A DNA stretch of 64,000 nt from Paenibacillus pasadenensis (GCF_023715725.1 NZ_JAMBOT010000009.1:62001-126000), one strand, 5' to 3'; positions 1 to 9,679 are shown, counted from the stretch's first letter. Notes: a model not told the origin generated them from the letters alone. Numbers and translations: made by a program.

Positions 1-2135
1 TGAAAAACCCGATTAATAGAGGGTTGAAAAACCGGGAGCTGAGAAATCGCCTTCACCAAAGCGATGACCGCGTTTCCGTTACAATGAGCAGCGATTCCAA
101 TGAAGCTCGCCAGCAAAACGGAAGCATCAGCTTTTCCGTCAGCGGCGGAGATAACAGTTATATTCAAGGCGATTTCTCAAGCTACTTTGGTAATTTTGTG
201 CTGGAGGGCGAGTTCGGCGTTACGGAGCAATCGTATCTGTTTGACTTTAGAGAGACGGGCAAGCTGCCTAACTTAGGGACGGAGACCCTTCCTAGAGCGA
301 TCGCCCAGATCACCGATGAAGAGCTGCAGCAATTAAACGATGCGCAAATTAACGAGCTGATGTCGCAAATCCTTGAAATAGCGAGCTCAAATCCTCCTTA
401 TCAACGCATTCTTGAGATCGATCAAGCGCTGTTGGCGGATACAGCCGGAAAAATAAAGTTTATTCGCGTCATCAGAGAACAAATGAACAGCATCCTTAAG
501 GATGCCGAAGGGTTTGAGTCTTGGGGCGACGCCGCGCTTTGTTCCAGCATTACGTTAAAACCGGGAGAGAAAAAAGAAATTCAGTTTATCGTTTCCTGGT
601 ACTTCCCGAATCATTTTAGCGATCAAGGCGGCTTTGTCGGGCATATGTATACGAATTGGTTCAAGGATGCTCAAGAAGTGAACGACTATCTGAGCGCCAA
701 TTCGAACGATATTTTAAATAAGGTAAAAAGATTCGCGGACGAGGTAGTCGCTTCTGACACTCATGCTTCTTTCGTGAACAATTGGACGAATCAGTTAAAT
801 ACCGTAATTAAAAGCTCATGGTGGTCTAAACAAGGAGATTTTTCCATCTGGGAAGGTTACGGAAGCTGCGGATTCCATACGATGGATATTACGTATCAGG
901 GATCGTTTAATCTATTGGCGCTATTTCCGGATCTGCAGCTAGGGCAGATGGAGCTTGGCGCAAAGTTTCAACGAGAAGACGGGAGAGTGCATCACTTCTT
1001 TACTCCCGATTTTTGTTCCGTAGATAACGGGTTTGACCGCGTGGACATGAATCCGCAATACGTCTTGCTCGTTTGCCGCGATTATCTTTGGACCGGCGAT
1101 ATCGGCTATGTGAGAAGGCTTTGGGATTCCATCGTACGGGCTATGGACAGCATTGAAAAAATTGACCAGGACGGAGACTGTTTGCCGGATACGGAGACAG
1201 CAAGCAATACGTATGATGCGTGGCAGTTCAAAGGAACGCCGTCTTATATAAGCAGCTTGTGGCTGGCAGCGTTGCTTGCGGCGTCCCGCCTGGCCGATGA
1301 TCTTGGGGAAGAGCAGCTTAAAACGAAATGGCAAAACATGCTGGAAATTGGCAAAAAGAATTTTGAACAGAAGTTATGGAATGACGAGTATTTTAGCCTG
1401 TGGGTGGATGGCGAAGTAAGAGATGAGTGCTGCATGGCGGATCAGATCGACGGACAGTGGTTTGCTCAGCTGATCGGATTAGGCAATTTCATCCCGGAAG
1501 AGCTCACGCAAAAAGCGCTGAAAGCTGTATTTAAGCATAATTACCACACGGAGACGGGGCTCATCAATGCGGTATATCCGAAACATGCCAAGCCGACGTT
1601 GTATACCCATCGCAATGTTCAAGCAGAGGCGAACTGGTCGGGTATTGAATACGCGTTTGTTTCGGCCTTAATGGAGTATGGCCATGTGGATGAGGCGATT
1701 GAGTTATCCCACAACGTGGATCAAAGGTATATTCATGCGGGAAGAATATTTAATCATGAAGAATGCGGAGATCATTACTACCGGGCCATGGCGGGATGGT
1801 CGATTCTATTATCGGCTTCGGGCTTTAAATTGGACGTTCCCAAAAGCACGGTTACGTTTGCGCCTCCGGTGGGGAGCATTCAAGCTCCTTGGTTTGCGCC
1901 TTCCGGATATGGCCGTTTCAGCAAAAAATCGGATCAGGTTGAGCTCCAATGTACGGTGGGCGAAATGAGCTTTCAAACCCTCGTGCTGAATAGTAAATCG
2001 ATTGATCAAGTGCAGGTCAATGGCGAGAAAATGAGCTGCGAAATAATTGAAGATGCAGACCGCACCGTCATTAAATTTGCTCAAAATGTTACGCTTAAAC
2101 CCGATATGACATTAGTTGCCGGGCGGGCACAATAA
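1..2135 (+). CDS. GH116 family glycosidase, 5'-truncated
   Basis: The reading frame is open back to base 3 with no stop, so the true start lies outside the window; the first start-like codon inside is a TTG at 24. About 703 residues are visible, while family members usually have 800-950, so the N-terminal part is missing. The C-terminal (alpha/alpha)6 part resembles the beta-glucosidase/glucosylceramidase family GH116 (GBA2-like): a CRDYLWTGD helix, NTYDAW, and MADQIDGQW, whose Asp (codon 1440-1442) aligns with the acid/base of GBA2. It probably hydrolyses a beta-glucoside or beta-xyloside in the cytoplasm. It converges on an AraC gene and ends in a shared terminator. Substrate is not determinable. 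Confidence 0.85.
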   Translation, partial: KNPINRGLKNRELRNRLHQSDDRVSVTMSSDSNEARQQNGSISFSVSGGDNSYIQGDFSSYFGNFVLEGEFGVTEQSYLFDFRETGKLPNLGTETLPRAIAQITDEELQQLNDAQINELMSQILEIASSNPPYQRILEIDQALLADTAGKIKFIRVIREQMNSILKDAEGFESWGDAALCSSITLKPGEKKEIQFIVSWYFPNHFSDQGGFVGHMYTNWFKDAQEVNDYLSANSNDILNKVKRFADEVVASDTHASFVNNWTNQLNTVIKSSWWSKQGDFSIWEGYGSCGFHTMDITYQGSFNLLALFPDLQLGQMELGAKFQREDGRVHHFFTPDFCSVDNGFDRVDMNPQYVLLVCRDYLWTGDIGYVRRLWDSIVRAMDSIEKIDQDGDCLPDTETASNTYDAWQFKGTPSYISSLWLAALLAASRLADDLGEEQLKTKWQNMLEIGKKNFEQKLWNDEYFSLWVDGEVRDECCMADQIDGQWFAQLIGLGNFIPEELTQKALKAVFKHNYHTETGLINAVYPKHAKPTLYTHRNVQAEANWSGIEYAFVSALMEYGHVDEAIELSHNVDQRYIHAGRIFNHEECGDHYYRAMAGWSILLSASGFKLDVPKSTVTFAPPVGSIQAPWFAPSGYGRFSKKSDQVELQCTVGEMSFQTLVLNSKSIDQVQVNGEKMSCEIIEDADRTVIKFAQNVTLKPDMTLVAGRAQ

Positions 2136-2140
2136 ATATA

Positions 2141-2182
2141 AATAAGGTATTGCCGCTTCCAAAGGGCAGTACCTTATTTTTG
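2141..2182. terminator. Bidirectional terminator between GH116 and AraC genes
   Basis: The arms AATAAGGTATTGCC (2141-2154) and GGCAGTACCTTATT (2165-2178) form a long stem with a T run after it and an A run before it. The right arm overlaps the stop codon of the leftward AraC gene at 2174-2176, so it can serve both convergent genes. Confidence 0.85.
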
Positions 2183-3040
2183 TGCGATGGAGTTATCTTC
2201 CTGCTTCCAAAGCTCTTGGCTTTTGTAAACCTGCGGAGAATGGAATCGTTGTCTTTTAAAGATTTTAGAAAAGTATAACGGGTCATTAAAGCCGGTGGAG
2301 CGGGCAATCTCCGAAATATTCAGATCGGAATGTTTCATCAGCTCACAGGCTCGGGCGATTCGAATATTCATTAAATATTGCTTGGGAGAAACCATCATAT
2401 ACTTTTTAAAAATCGAACAAAAATAGCTGCGATTAAAACCTAAGCGGTCGGCTAGATCGGAAATTTTAATATCGTGCATATATTGATGCTGAATATACTG
2501 CACAGCCTGCAGAACATGTATATTTTCCTTGCTTATATTCGCGAAATGGTTGTTTTCCTTATTGTGTTGTTCCGTTAAGAGAGAAAAGAAAATATATAAT
2601 AACCCTAAGCTTTTAATATACGGGATGGAAAAGTCGCTGGAAGCTTGAATGATGGATGACATATTCTCCACGAGAAGGCTGTCGTCATCAAAATGAAACA
2701 AGCGGTTCGTTTCACTCAGGCCGCATTGCTCCAGGTATTGCAAAGTGTTCATGCCATGGAAGCCCACCCAGTAGCAATGCCAAGGGTCGTCTTCCTCTAC
2801 TCCGTAGTATACAACTTCTCCCGGATAGATAATAAAGCCGTCACCTTTGTTCACTTCATAGGTTTGGTTTTTGGTTTTAAAAATGCCTTTGCCACGATCA
2901 ATGTAATGGATCAGAAAATAATCTCTTGCAGCCGGCCCAACGTGATAATGAGGGTGATATTGCTCTTCGCCGCATTCGTATAAGGCAAGATCGACATTGC
3001 TTCTGTCATCCGTTTTGTGGGAAGTAAAGGAGTAATTCAT
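2174..3040 (-). CDS. AraC family transcriptional regulator (cupin + AraC HTH)
   Basis: The 288-residue protein has an N-terminal AraC-type cupin sugar-sensing domain (about residues 15-150, with HPHYHVGPAARD and FIIYPGEVVYYG) and a C-terminal double helix-turn-helix (about 185-280, ending in FNDPLYFSKIFKR), the standard AraC/XylS layout. The ATG at 3040 has GGAGG seven bases upstream. It lies between a GH116 gene and a GH38/ROK/isomerase operon, so it is probably a local activator of glycan genes that responds to a sugar; the ligand and targets are inferred only from position. It ends inside the terminator it shares with the GH116 gene. Confidence 0.9.
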   Translation of the reverse strand: MNYSFTSHKTDDRSNVDLALYECGEEQYHPHYHVGPAARDYFLIHYIDRGKGIFKTKNQTYEVNKGDGFIIYPGEVVYYGVEEDDPWHCYWVGFHGMNTLQYLEQCGLSETNRLFHFDDDSLLVENMSSIIQASSDFSIPYIKSLGLLYIFFSLLTEQHNKENNHFANISKENIHVLQAVQYIQHQYMHDIKISDLADRLGFNRSYFCSIFKKYMMVSPKQYLMNIRIARACELMKHSDLNISEIARSTGFNDPLYFSKIFKRQRFHSPQVYKSQELWKQEDNSIAQK

Positions 3041-3110
3041 CGGCTAACCTCCAACTAGTTACGTATATAATATACACGTTGAATGCCAGATTAAATAGTG
3101 ACAACTATTA

Positions 3111-3156
3111 TAAAATAACCCCCGGCACCGCTCTCCAAGTAGCGCCGAGGGTTATT
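3111..3156 (-). terminator. Terminator after the GH38 operon
   Basis: The imperfect inverted repeat AATAACCC...GGGTTATT (arms roughly 3114-3132 and 3141-3156) lies just past the leftward GH38 stop at 3172 and is followed on that strand by TTATTTTA. Confidence 0.7.
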
Positions 3157-3171
3157 CTGCTTACTTCTAAA

Positions 3172-5622
3172 TCACTTGCTTCTCCAAGTTAAAATTCCCG
3201 CATTCATGCTGCGGCATGCGCCAATCGCCGCCTCAGGCGTATTGTACTTTTCGCCCCAAGCTACGTAATATCGGAACTCGTAGAAGCCGCCCAAAGTAGC
3301 GGGAAAGTTTGTTTCCCAATAGTTGTTCATCGCCCATGCATAGAGATGGCCGGGATCCTGCTGGAGCTTGGCGTCTCCGCTTAGCAGACGGAACCCGTAA
3401 TCCAATGAGCCTAGCTGGATGAGCGGCGTATCCGGCATGGCGATTGCAACGCCGTTATCCGCGGATACATAAGCGGCGCCTTCACCCAAGCAATAGTAAT
3501 CTGCCAAGCTGCCCGGCAGCTGGTCTTTGCGAGGACGGGTGAGAGCTTCCATTTTGTCGATCCACAATTGCTCGGTTTCACTCATGACCGGACTTCCGAA
3601 TGGAAGGGAAATATATAGGTTTTCCGGCGCCCATACGCTGTCTTTGTGCATACGAACAGCTACATCGACTCGCGGCAGGTTGGCGTAAACCGTCATGAGC
3701 AGTGAATAATGGGAGCAGCCAGCTACCTCAAATGTCAGCTGGACCGTTGCATAGAGCTCACCTTTGGAGAGCACCTCTGCCTTGGTGAGAACCCCCGTTG
3801 AAGTAACCGCGTCCGGCCCTTTACGGTTGCGTCCCATTTTGTTGCGGATCGTATAAACATCGAGCTTGGGAGTGGCGTTGGTCACATCGTATACAGGCGT
3901 AAACGGATTGTGATTGCGGTCCTCCCGCAGCATATCCTTGTTGGTCCGTTTATCGATCCAAGCGGTAATGCCGGCGCCTTTAGCCCATTCGATCCTTACG
4001 AACGGCGTGTCGATGTACGTCGATGTTACTCTAAAGGCTTGCTCTTCATGCGTCACATCGACATCCATGATGGCATCCGTTGCCACATAATCATTCTGAT
4101 AGGCGGTTCGAACCGTGTTGTTTTTAACCGGGTGAATCTGAACCGTTCTTTCTTCACCAGCCTGGAGCGTAACGGGGAGGCTCACAATAACGCCGCGCAT
4201 GACGCGGTCCAGCTGAGCTGCGTACACCTCTCCGCTCTCTTCGTCGCGGACTTCAAAGCCGTCTTTAACGAGGTTGTAATGCCAGCCCTCCATAATCAGC
4301 TGTGCAATGCCCTCTTGCGCGTATTCAAACGGATTCGTTAGCTTAAATTTCATCGGACGGTTCGGGGCAAGAAGCGCTTCGCCCTTATGCTCAAGAATGT
4401 CGTATAACGCGCGATGCGCCGCCGTGCTGGCATTGGCTGAAAATGCTTCCTTACGCAAGCCCAGCTCTTGCACAAACGGATTCCACGGTTCATAAACCGA
4501 TGAATGATAACCCCAAGTGTGCTCGGCAAAAAGGGTCAGCTGATATTCCAAGTCCTGCATGGAAGCTTGAGACACGACCTCGTTTTGAGGGTCTAATCTC
4601 TTCACCTTTTGGTAAGCGCGCTGCGCTTCGCGATAAACCTGCACATGCTTCGGCGTTGATCCTACGCCATCCGTCCACCAGTCGGGCCAATCTCCGCGGT
4701 GTACAGGGATGTCATCGGGGTTCAGCTCGGCATGCAGGCGCACTTCCGCAAAAAACTGGTCCAAGGTAACAGGCACGATTTGCACGCGCTCGCCGTGTTT
4801 TTCATTCCATTCAGCTGCGAATTCCATAATTTGCGGGTTCGGCGATCCGTTGTCCGTAGGCAGGCCGGAGAACATGACCGGGGCAAAGCGGAACGCATAA
4901 CCGTCCTGCTCCAGCCGGTCTACGTACCGGTGAATCCGCGCTTCGGCAATCTCAAACGTAACCCCGCCGCTCGAGGTATCGAATTCGTCTCTTACCATAT
5001 AGGAGCCGCCGAGTCCCGGGATAAGGCCGAGATCGTTGCCGAACATATAGTGCTCGCCGTTCCACGTCAGCAGCCGCTCGCCGCTCGGCATTTCCCACCA
5101 GAAAGGCTGCTGCTTCCGCCACAGCGGGAACATGGAGTGATGCGTATGAATGCAGGTAATTAAATTTTGAACGCCTGCATCCAGCAATACTTGGCCATAC
5201 CCCCAGCTGAATCCGGTAATGTCGGCGGTCATGGCGCTAGTAACCGGCACGCCGATCGATTCGCCGTAGCGGCGGACGCGGCCGATCATCGATTGCAGCA
5301 GCTCTTTGCCGACGAGCTCCGTCATGTTGAGATAGGTGCCGGAAAGCCCGATATCTCCCCGGCGCACGGCCGCTTCGAACTCCTCTTTTTCCAGTTCGCT
5401 CGCTTTGGTCAGGAACGTCTCAATCGGCCAAAACGTCTCGCACACCCATTTAAAGCCGCGCCATTCCGGACGGCGGCCTGTTTCGACTTCCCGCAAAATA
5501 TGCAGCACCTGACGGATGAAATCGACATGGTATTGCTGAATGCGCTCCTGGCGCTCCGTATATCCGATATCGGTATGAGAATGATGAATGGCATATAACT
5601 TCCACGGTTGTTTTGTGGTCAA
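3172..5622 (-). CDS. GH38 alpha-mannosidase-like protein (DUF5054 type)
   Basis: This 816-residue protein starts with a glycoside hydrolase 38 N-terminal barrel: HHSHTDIGYT near residue 13 resembles the zinc-binding His-x-Asp motif, and TADITGFSWGYG resembles the nucleophile region. The rest is beta-rich like the C-terminal half of alpha-mannosidases. I recall this length and sequence type as DUF5054. It probably releases alpha-mannosyl residues; exact linkage is unknown. There is no signal peptide. The start is a TTG at 5622 with AAAGGAG seven bases upstream. It is the last gene of a leftward operon after the isomerase and ROK kinase genes, which fits a mannose-related pathway. Confidence 0.8.
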   Translation of the reverse strand: MTTKQPWKLYAIHHSHTDIGYTERQERIQQYHVDFIRQVLHILREVETGRRPEWRGFKWVCETFWPIETFLTKASELEKEEFEAAVRRGDIGLSGTYLNMTELVGKELLQSMIGRVRRYGESIGVPVTSAMTADITGFSWGYGQVLLDAGVQNLITCIHTHHSMFPLWRKQQPFWWEMPSGERLLTWNGEHYMFGNDLGLIPGLGGSYMVRDEFDTSSGGVTFEIAEARIHRYVDRLEQDGYAFRFAPVMFSGLPTDNGSPNPQIMEFAAEWNEKHGERVQIVPVTLDQFFAEVRLHAELNPDDIPVHRGDWPDWWTDGVGSTPKHVQVYREAQRAYQKVKRLDPQNEVVSQASMQDLEYQLTLFAEHTWGYHSSVYEPWNPFVQELGLRKEAFSANASTAAHRALYDILEHKGEALLAPNRPMKFKLTNPFEYAQEGIAQLIMEGWHYNLVKDGFEVRDEESGEVYAAQLDRVMRGVIVSLPVTLQAGEERTVQIHPVKNNTVRTAYQNDYVATDAIMDVDVTHEEQAFRVTSTYIDTPFVRIEWAKGAGITAWIDKRTNKDMLREDRNHNPFTPVYDVTNATPKLDVYTIRNKMGRNRKGPDAVTSTGVLTKAEVLSKGELYATVQLTFEVAGCSHYSLLMTVYANLPRVDVAVRMHKDSVWAPENLYISLPFGSPVMSETEQLWIDKMEALTRPRKDQLPGSLADYYCLGEGAAYVSADNGVAIAMPDTPLIQLGSLDYGFRLLSGDAKLQQDPGHLYAWAMNNYWETNFPATLGGFYEFRYYVAWGEKYNTPEAAIGACRSMNAGILTWRSK

Positions 5623-5664
5623 GTTAGTTCTCTCCTTTGTGCGGTGGGCCGCATGATTGGCGTT

Positions 5665-6603
5665 CTATTGCTGCTCGGATAAACGGAAAAGTCCGATAAA
5701 CGTAGGCTCCAGCAAATCCTCAGGAATGTGGACGTTCACTTCAAGCTTATTGGACTTCCAGCAGACCCGGAGGGAGGCTCCGAACAAATCATAACAATTC
5801 GATATTTGGCCGCCAAACGCGATAATGCCGGGCTGAAAGGCTTGAATGTAAGGGATCATCATCTCAGCCAGCCTCCGTCCGAACTCATCGAACACTTTTT
5901 TGCACCGATCATCGCCGCCGATTCTCGCCGCAGCCGCCAGCTCTTTCACATCCATTCCGGGTAAAAGAACGCCGTGCTCCTCCGCCAACCAAAGCAGGCC
6001 TCTGCTGGAAAAAGCGTCGTCGACGATTCCGCCCCGGTACGGCTCGTTGTACAGCCAGCCGTTAGCGGGTATGCCGGGCGGAGGCTCGTCCCCGTCCGGA
6101 TCGATGAAGGCGGAGCCAAGCCCCGTGCCAAGCGTCAATGCGATGAGCCGTTCATTCGGGAAGCTTGCGCCGACTCCGAGAGCAAACATCCGGGCATCGT
6201 GGGCGAATCGGATGTCCGCGCTCCGCAGCGCCTCGGCCCAGCCGCCTTCGGATTGCTCCAGGCGCAGCCGCAAAGCTTGTTTGAGGTTACGCCCGTACAG
6301 AGCTTCGAATTTTCCTAACCCCTGAATAAGAGAAATTCCATCCTCGTAGTTAAATGGGCCGGGAAACGCCAGTCCGACGGACCACTGCGCTTCCGCCGCA
6401 GCCTTTTCGCCAAACTGCTCCGCGCAAAACTGGAAATGCCGCTGAATCATAACGAGCCATTGTTCAACGATCTCATCCTCGCTCCGGTCGGATAAAGCAG
6501 GAAGCTGCATCCGGCTTGCCGGGAGCGGAAGCCGGTCGATTACGAGGCAGCTTTTGATAAACGTACCGCCCACATCCAGGGCGATGACAGCTTTAAGCTT
6601 CAA
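5665..6603 (-). CDS. ROK family sugar kinase
   Basis: This 312-residue protein shows the ASKHA phosphate-binding motifs of the ROK family: LDVGGTFIKSCLV at the N-terminus and ALTLGTGLGSAFI in the middle. The CxCGxxGC zinc motif of many ROK proteins is not visible and there is no HTH, so this is a kinase rather than a ROK repressor. It likely phosphorylates a hexose released by the neighbouring glycosidases. The start is a TTG that overlaps the end of the isomerase gene by 11 bases with only a weak Shine-Dalgarno, which suggests translational coupling. The GH38 gene follows 42 bases downstream. Confidence 0.85.
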   Translation of the reverse strand: MKLKAVIALDVGGTFIKSCLVIDRLPLPASRMQLPALSDRSEDEIVEQWLVMIQRHFQFCAEQFGEKAAAEAQWSVGLAFPGPFNYEDGISLIQGLGKFEALYGRNLKQALRLRLEQSEGGWAEALRSADIRFAHDARMFALGVGASFPNERLIALTLGTGLGSAFIDPDGDEPPPGIPANGWLYNEPYRGGIVDDAFSSRGLLWLAEEHGVLLPGMDVKELAAAARIGGDDRCKKVFDEFGRRLAEMMIPYIQAFQPGIIAFGGQISNCYDLFGASLRVCWKSNKLEVNVHIPEDLLEPTFIGLFRLSEQQ

Positions 6604-8401
6604 GGAAGCTCACATCCCAAGCCTTGGACACGCCGGCTTTAATCAGCTTGCAAGGAGCGCTGCCAAGGTTGATGATTCGGTACTCTCCAAGATCGGCAGG
6701 GAGAATATAGGATTCCGCGTATTGGAATTCAACAAACACGGATTCGTCGGCGCAGGAGACGATGCGGACTTTTTCTCCTTCGACCAGGTTGTACATCACA
6801 AGCTCATCGTTGGTATGATCCCGCCATTCATCGCTCAGATGGAGGCGGTGAACGTAAAACAGCAGATCGTCACGCTGGCCGAGCACATACTCCTCGTTTT
6901 CTCCCTGCGCTTGCAGCAGAACGGGGGAGGGGATCAGATTTTGCTCGACCCATTCCGTTTTTTTGTAAAAATCGATGTTGCCAGCGGCGTGATCGATGTT
7001 GATCGGGCGCGGCTTGCCGTCCATTCCTTTGCGCAGGTAATCGTAAATTTTGAACGTGAACCACCAGGTTGTTGAGGAGATTTCCAGCACCAAATTGTTC
7101 GTGCCTGCCGCATGGACGGTGCCTGTCGGAATGAGGAACAGATCGCCTTTATTGGCTTCATAAGCATTGACGTAGTCCGTAAACGGGATTGGAACGCCGG
7201 TTTGCTGCGCTTCCTGCACCGCGCCGAGGAAGCCTTGCTCCGTGCATGACTCCGTCAGCCCCAAATAAACCGTCGCGCCTTCGTCGCGCTCCATGATGTA
7301 ATAGGACTCTTGTTGAGGCAAAGGCTCGTTGAACTGGCTGCGAATATATTCTTGTTTCGGGTGAACCTGCAGCGACAGACTGCCGCCGTCCATCGTATCC
7401 AAGTAGTCGAAGCGAATCGGGAAATAATCGCCGAACAGTCCTGTGAGCCGATCACCCAGAATGGAGCGATGCTCGTAAAACATGACGATCAGAAACGGAA
7501 TCTCAATCTGCTGCCCGTCATATTCGACCAGGATAGAGTTCTCTGGTGCAATCGGCTCAAAGCCCCACGCGCAGTTGGCCCAATCCTCGGGCAGATCGGC
7601 AAGCTGCTTGAGATATTGGCCGCCCCAGACGCCTGGAGCAAAAAACGGCTTCACGCGCAGCGGAGCGCCCGCAATGCTGGAGATCATCCCGCGCAAAGAG
7701 CGAGTCGTCGCTAATACAGGATTGGCCGGCTGATTCATGTCAACGTAGTAATGCACGGATTCCAGAATGGATGCGCGGTAAGGCTCCAGCACCGGCCATT
7801 CCACAAATAGCGCAATTTTGTACTTTTCGACCTCGTCGCGATTCCAATTGAAGCCAAAGTTAAGCAGCTGACCTTTGTGCTCCAGCTGCTGCTGCTCGCG
7901 CGAAACGTCCAGGAAATAACTGATTTCGCAGCTCTCTTGGGCAAGCCAATAGGAGCCTGGGCCGAAGGTAATGACGACGGCCGGAGCTTCCGCTTGGGCA
8001 GCTTGCAGCATGTTGGCATAGTTTTCCCTGGCATCGGGGAGGAAATACGCCTCAATCGCAGCATCGGTAACGTAACCGAAGGCGCGGTTGTCGGTAATGT
8101 TGCGGGCGAACTGCTGCCGCAGCTCCTCGCCGGAGCGCAGGAAGCTGCTGCTGCCAAGCACGATCACGCGATGTCCTTGCTGCTCAAGCGCGTCTACGGC
8201 CCGGCGGATGACGGATTGGAAGCTGGCTCCATGCGTGCCGTCAATGACGGCGTGGACAGGGTTGCCCTGTCCCGCAAGCTGGAGCAGAGGAGAGGTGATC
8301 GCCTCAAACCCGGATTGCAGTCCAGCTGCGGCATACGGCGCCTCGGCGCCGGGATCGATCGGATAAGCACGAACGGGATTAACAGGTCTTTTCTGAAACA
8401 T
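6593..8401 (-). CDS. Class I mannose-6-phosphate isomerase-like protein with N-terminal P-loop-like domain
   Basis: The C-terminal part (about residues 230-600) is a type I phosphomannose isomerase: SLQVHPKQEY and TVHAAGTNNLVLEIS carry the expected cupin metal ligands. The 602 residues are far more than the usual ~320. The extra N-terminal ~220 residues resemble a nucleoside/uridine-kinase-like P-loop domain, but the Walker A position reads IDGTHGASF, without the GKS/T, so kinase activity is unlikely. Predicted role: interconversion of mannose-6-P and fructose-6-P or a related sugar. The ATG at 8401 has TAGGAG upstream. It is the first gene of the operon with the ROK kinase and GH38 genes. 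Confidence 0.8.
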   Translation of the reverse strand: MFQKRPVNPVRAYPIDPGAEAPYAAAGLQSGFEAITSPLLQLAGQGNPVHAVIDGTHGASFQSVIRRAVDALEQQGHRVIVLGSSSFLRSGEELRQQFARNITDNRAFGYVTDAAIEAYFLPDARENYANMLQAAQAEAPAVVITFGPGSYWLAQESCEISYFLDVSREQQQLEHKGQLLNFGFNWNRDEVEKYKIALFVEWPVLEPYRASILESVHYYVDMNQPANPVLATTRSLRGMISSIAGAPLRVKPFFAPGVWGGQYLKQLADLPEDWANCAWGFEPIAPENSILVEYDGQQIEIPFLIVMFYEHRSILGDRLTGLFGDYFPIRFDYLDTMDGGSLSLQVHPKQEYIRSQFNEPLPQQESYYIMERDEGATVYLGLTESCTEQGFLGAVQEAQQTGVPIPFTDYVNAYEANKGDLFLIPTGTVHAAGTNNLVLEISSTTWWFTFKIYDYLRKGMDGKPRPINIDHAAGNIDFYKKTEWVEQNLIPSPVLLQAQGENEEYVLGQRDDLLFYVHRLHLSDEWRDHTNDELVMYNLVEGEKVRIVSCADESVFVEFQYAESYILPADLGEYRIINLGSAPCKLIKAGVSKAWDVSFLEA

Positions 8402-8591
8402 GGTTACCCAACTCCTACATGTGTTTGAATACCTTCATTGTAAGAAGACGGGGAATTATAATCTTTAGAAAGACCGTTCTGATTTTTGTACAATTCGGAC
8501 ATGGGGGTTTAGAGGGGGCGGAGACTAATGATTAAGCTATAGAGGCGGGAACCGTGACCTGGGGCTAGCTGCATCCTTACTGGCGAGCGCT

Positions 8592-8776
8592 CTAACGCAA
8601 CTCAGAAGCGTTAATTCGCCAAATTTGATCTTTTCGAATGTCTAACGCAACTCAGAAGCGCTATTGCGCCTGGTTACGGGCATTTTGCTGAAAAAAGCCT
8701 CAATAAGACGACTCAGTTGCGCTAGATTGCAGAAAGAGGGGGAAATCCTTAAATAAGGCTCCTCAGTTGCGTTGTA
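8592..8776. repeat. Direct-then-inverted array with 50-bp period (copy 1)
   Basis: Two forward units starting CTAACGCAACTCAG (8592 and 8642) are followed by two inverted units containing CTCAGTTGCG (about 8702 and 8752). Both pairs are spaced exactly 50 bases. The last unit reaches the stop of the AraC gene at 8777. The same architecture recurs near 49 kb. It fills most of the 375-base gap 8402-8776; the remainder should hold the promoter of the leftward isomerase operon (a TATAAT-like sequence lies on that strand near 8450, without a clear -35). Confidence 0.75.
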
Positions 8777-9679
8777 TTAATCCGGGTTCTGTCTGCCCTC
8801 CGAGAACTGGGATTTGCGGAATTTGGCGGGAGCGACTCCAAGCATCTTTGTGAAGACACGGGTAAAATAATGCACGGACTCAAACCCGGAGCGCTCGGCG
8901 ATGTCCTTGATCGCAATGTCGCTGGTCAGCAGCCATTCCTTAGCTTTTTGCACTCTGCGCTCCTGCACGTAATGCACAAACGTCTGGCCAAGCTGATCGT
9001 GAAAAAGCCGCGACAGATGCCGGGCCGATATGCCCAGCTCCTGAGCTACGTGGTCGATTCTCAGAGAGGAGGACAGATTGTCCTCGATATACAGCTTGGA
9101 GCGCTTGAGCAGGCGGCGTTCTCCGTTCATCTCGTCCAGTGTTTGTCCGCCTGTTTCCGGCGCGGCGGAAAAGCCTGGCAGAAAGGATAACAGCAGCGAC
9201 AAGGCCAGATGCCGGACGACATCCTTAGGCACCGTTTGTTTGCCGGAGAGGAAGCCAAACATCGTCTGCCAAATTTTGGCGGATAGGGCCGCGTCACGCG
9301 GGTCAGCCATAATGCTGCCTCGCTGGGCAAGGTGCCGGAAGCTGCGGCTGTATGTATCGGAGGATTTTGTCTCGTCCAGCTCAAACGCAACAAAAAACAG
9401 ATTTAGCCCCTGCTCGCTGCGAATCTGATGCCAAATGCCGGGCCTGGAGCAGAACAAAACGCCGCTGCTCAGCGCATAGTCGGTCTCCCCGTCCGTATAT
9501 TCTCCGGTTCCTTCATGAACGTAGCAAATTTCGAAAAAAGAATGCCGATGCCGGGAGTTGCTGTAGTGCTCCGGCATGAACCCCCAATAATGAATGCGGA
9601 AGGAAACCTCCTCCCCGGCAAGGCTGGACAGATGCTGATTGAGCAAGGCATTGGCCCTTCTAAAATCTTGATCCGGCAT
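8777..9679 (-). CDS. AraC family transcriptional regulator
   Basis: The 300-residue AraC/XylS protein has an N-terminal cupin (HRHSFFEICYVHEGTGEYTD) and a C-terminal double HTH (about residues 200-295, with SGFESVHYFTRVFTKMLG). I chose the ATG at 9679 because GAGGAGGG lies seven bases upstream; the frame extends to a TTG at 9700, but that codon is next to the Shine-Dalgarno. It lies 43 bases after another AraC gene on the same strand and is probably co-transcribed with it. It sits beside sugar genes on both sides, so a role in their control is likely but unproven. Confidence 0.88.
   Translation of the reverse strand: MPDQDFRRANALLNQHLSSLAGEEVSFRIHYWGFMPEHYSNSRHRHSFFEICYVHEGTGEYTDGETDYALSSGVLFCSRPGIWHQIRSEQGLNLFFVAFELDETKSSDTYSRSFRHLAQRGSIMADPRDAALSAKIWQTMFGFLSGKQTVPKDVVRHLALSLLLSFLPGFSAAPETGGQTLDEMNGERRLLKRSKLYIEDNLSSSLRIDHVAQELGISARHLSRLFHDQLGQTFVHYVQERRVQKAKEWLLTSDIAIKDIAERSGFESVHYFTRVFTKMLGVAPAKFRKSQFSEGRQNPD

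Noticed and set aside
8592..8776. CRISPR-like regular repeats (also 48998-49245)
   Set aside because: The units are degenerate, change orientation midway, are few, and no cas genes are nearby. They behave as a palindromic intergenic element, not a CRISPR array.
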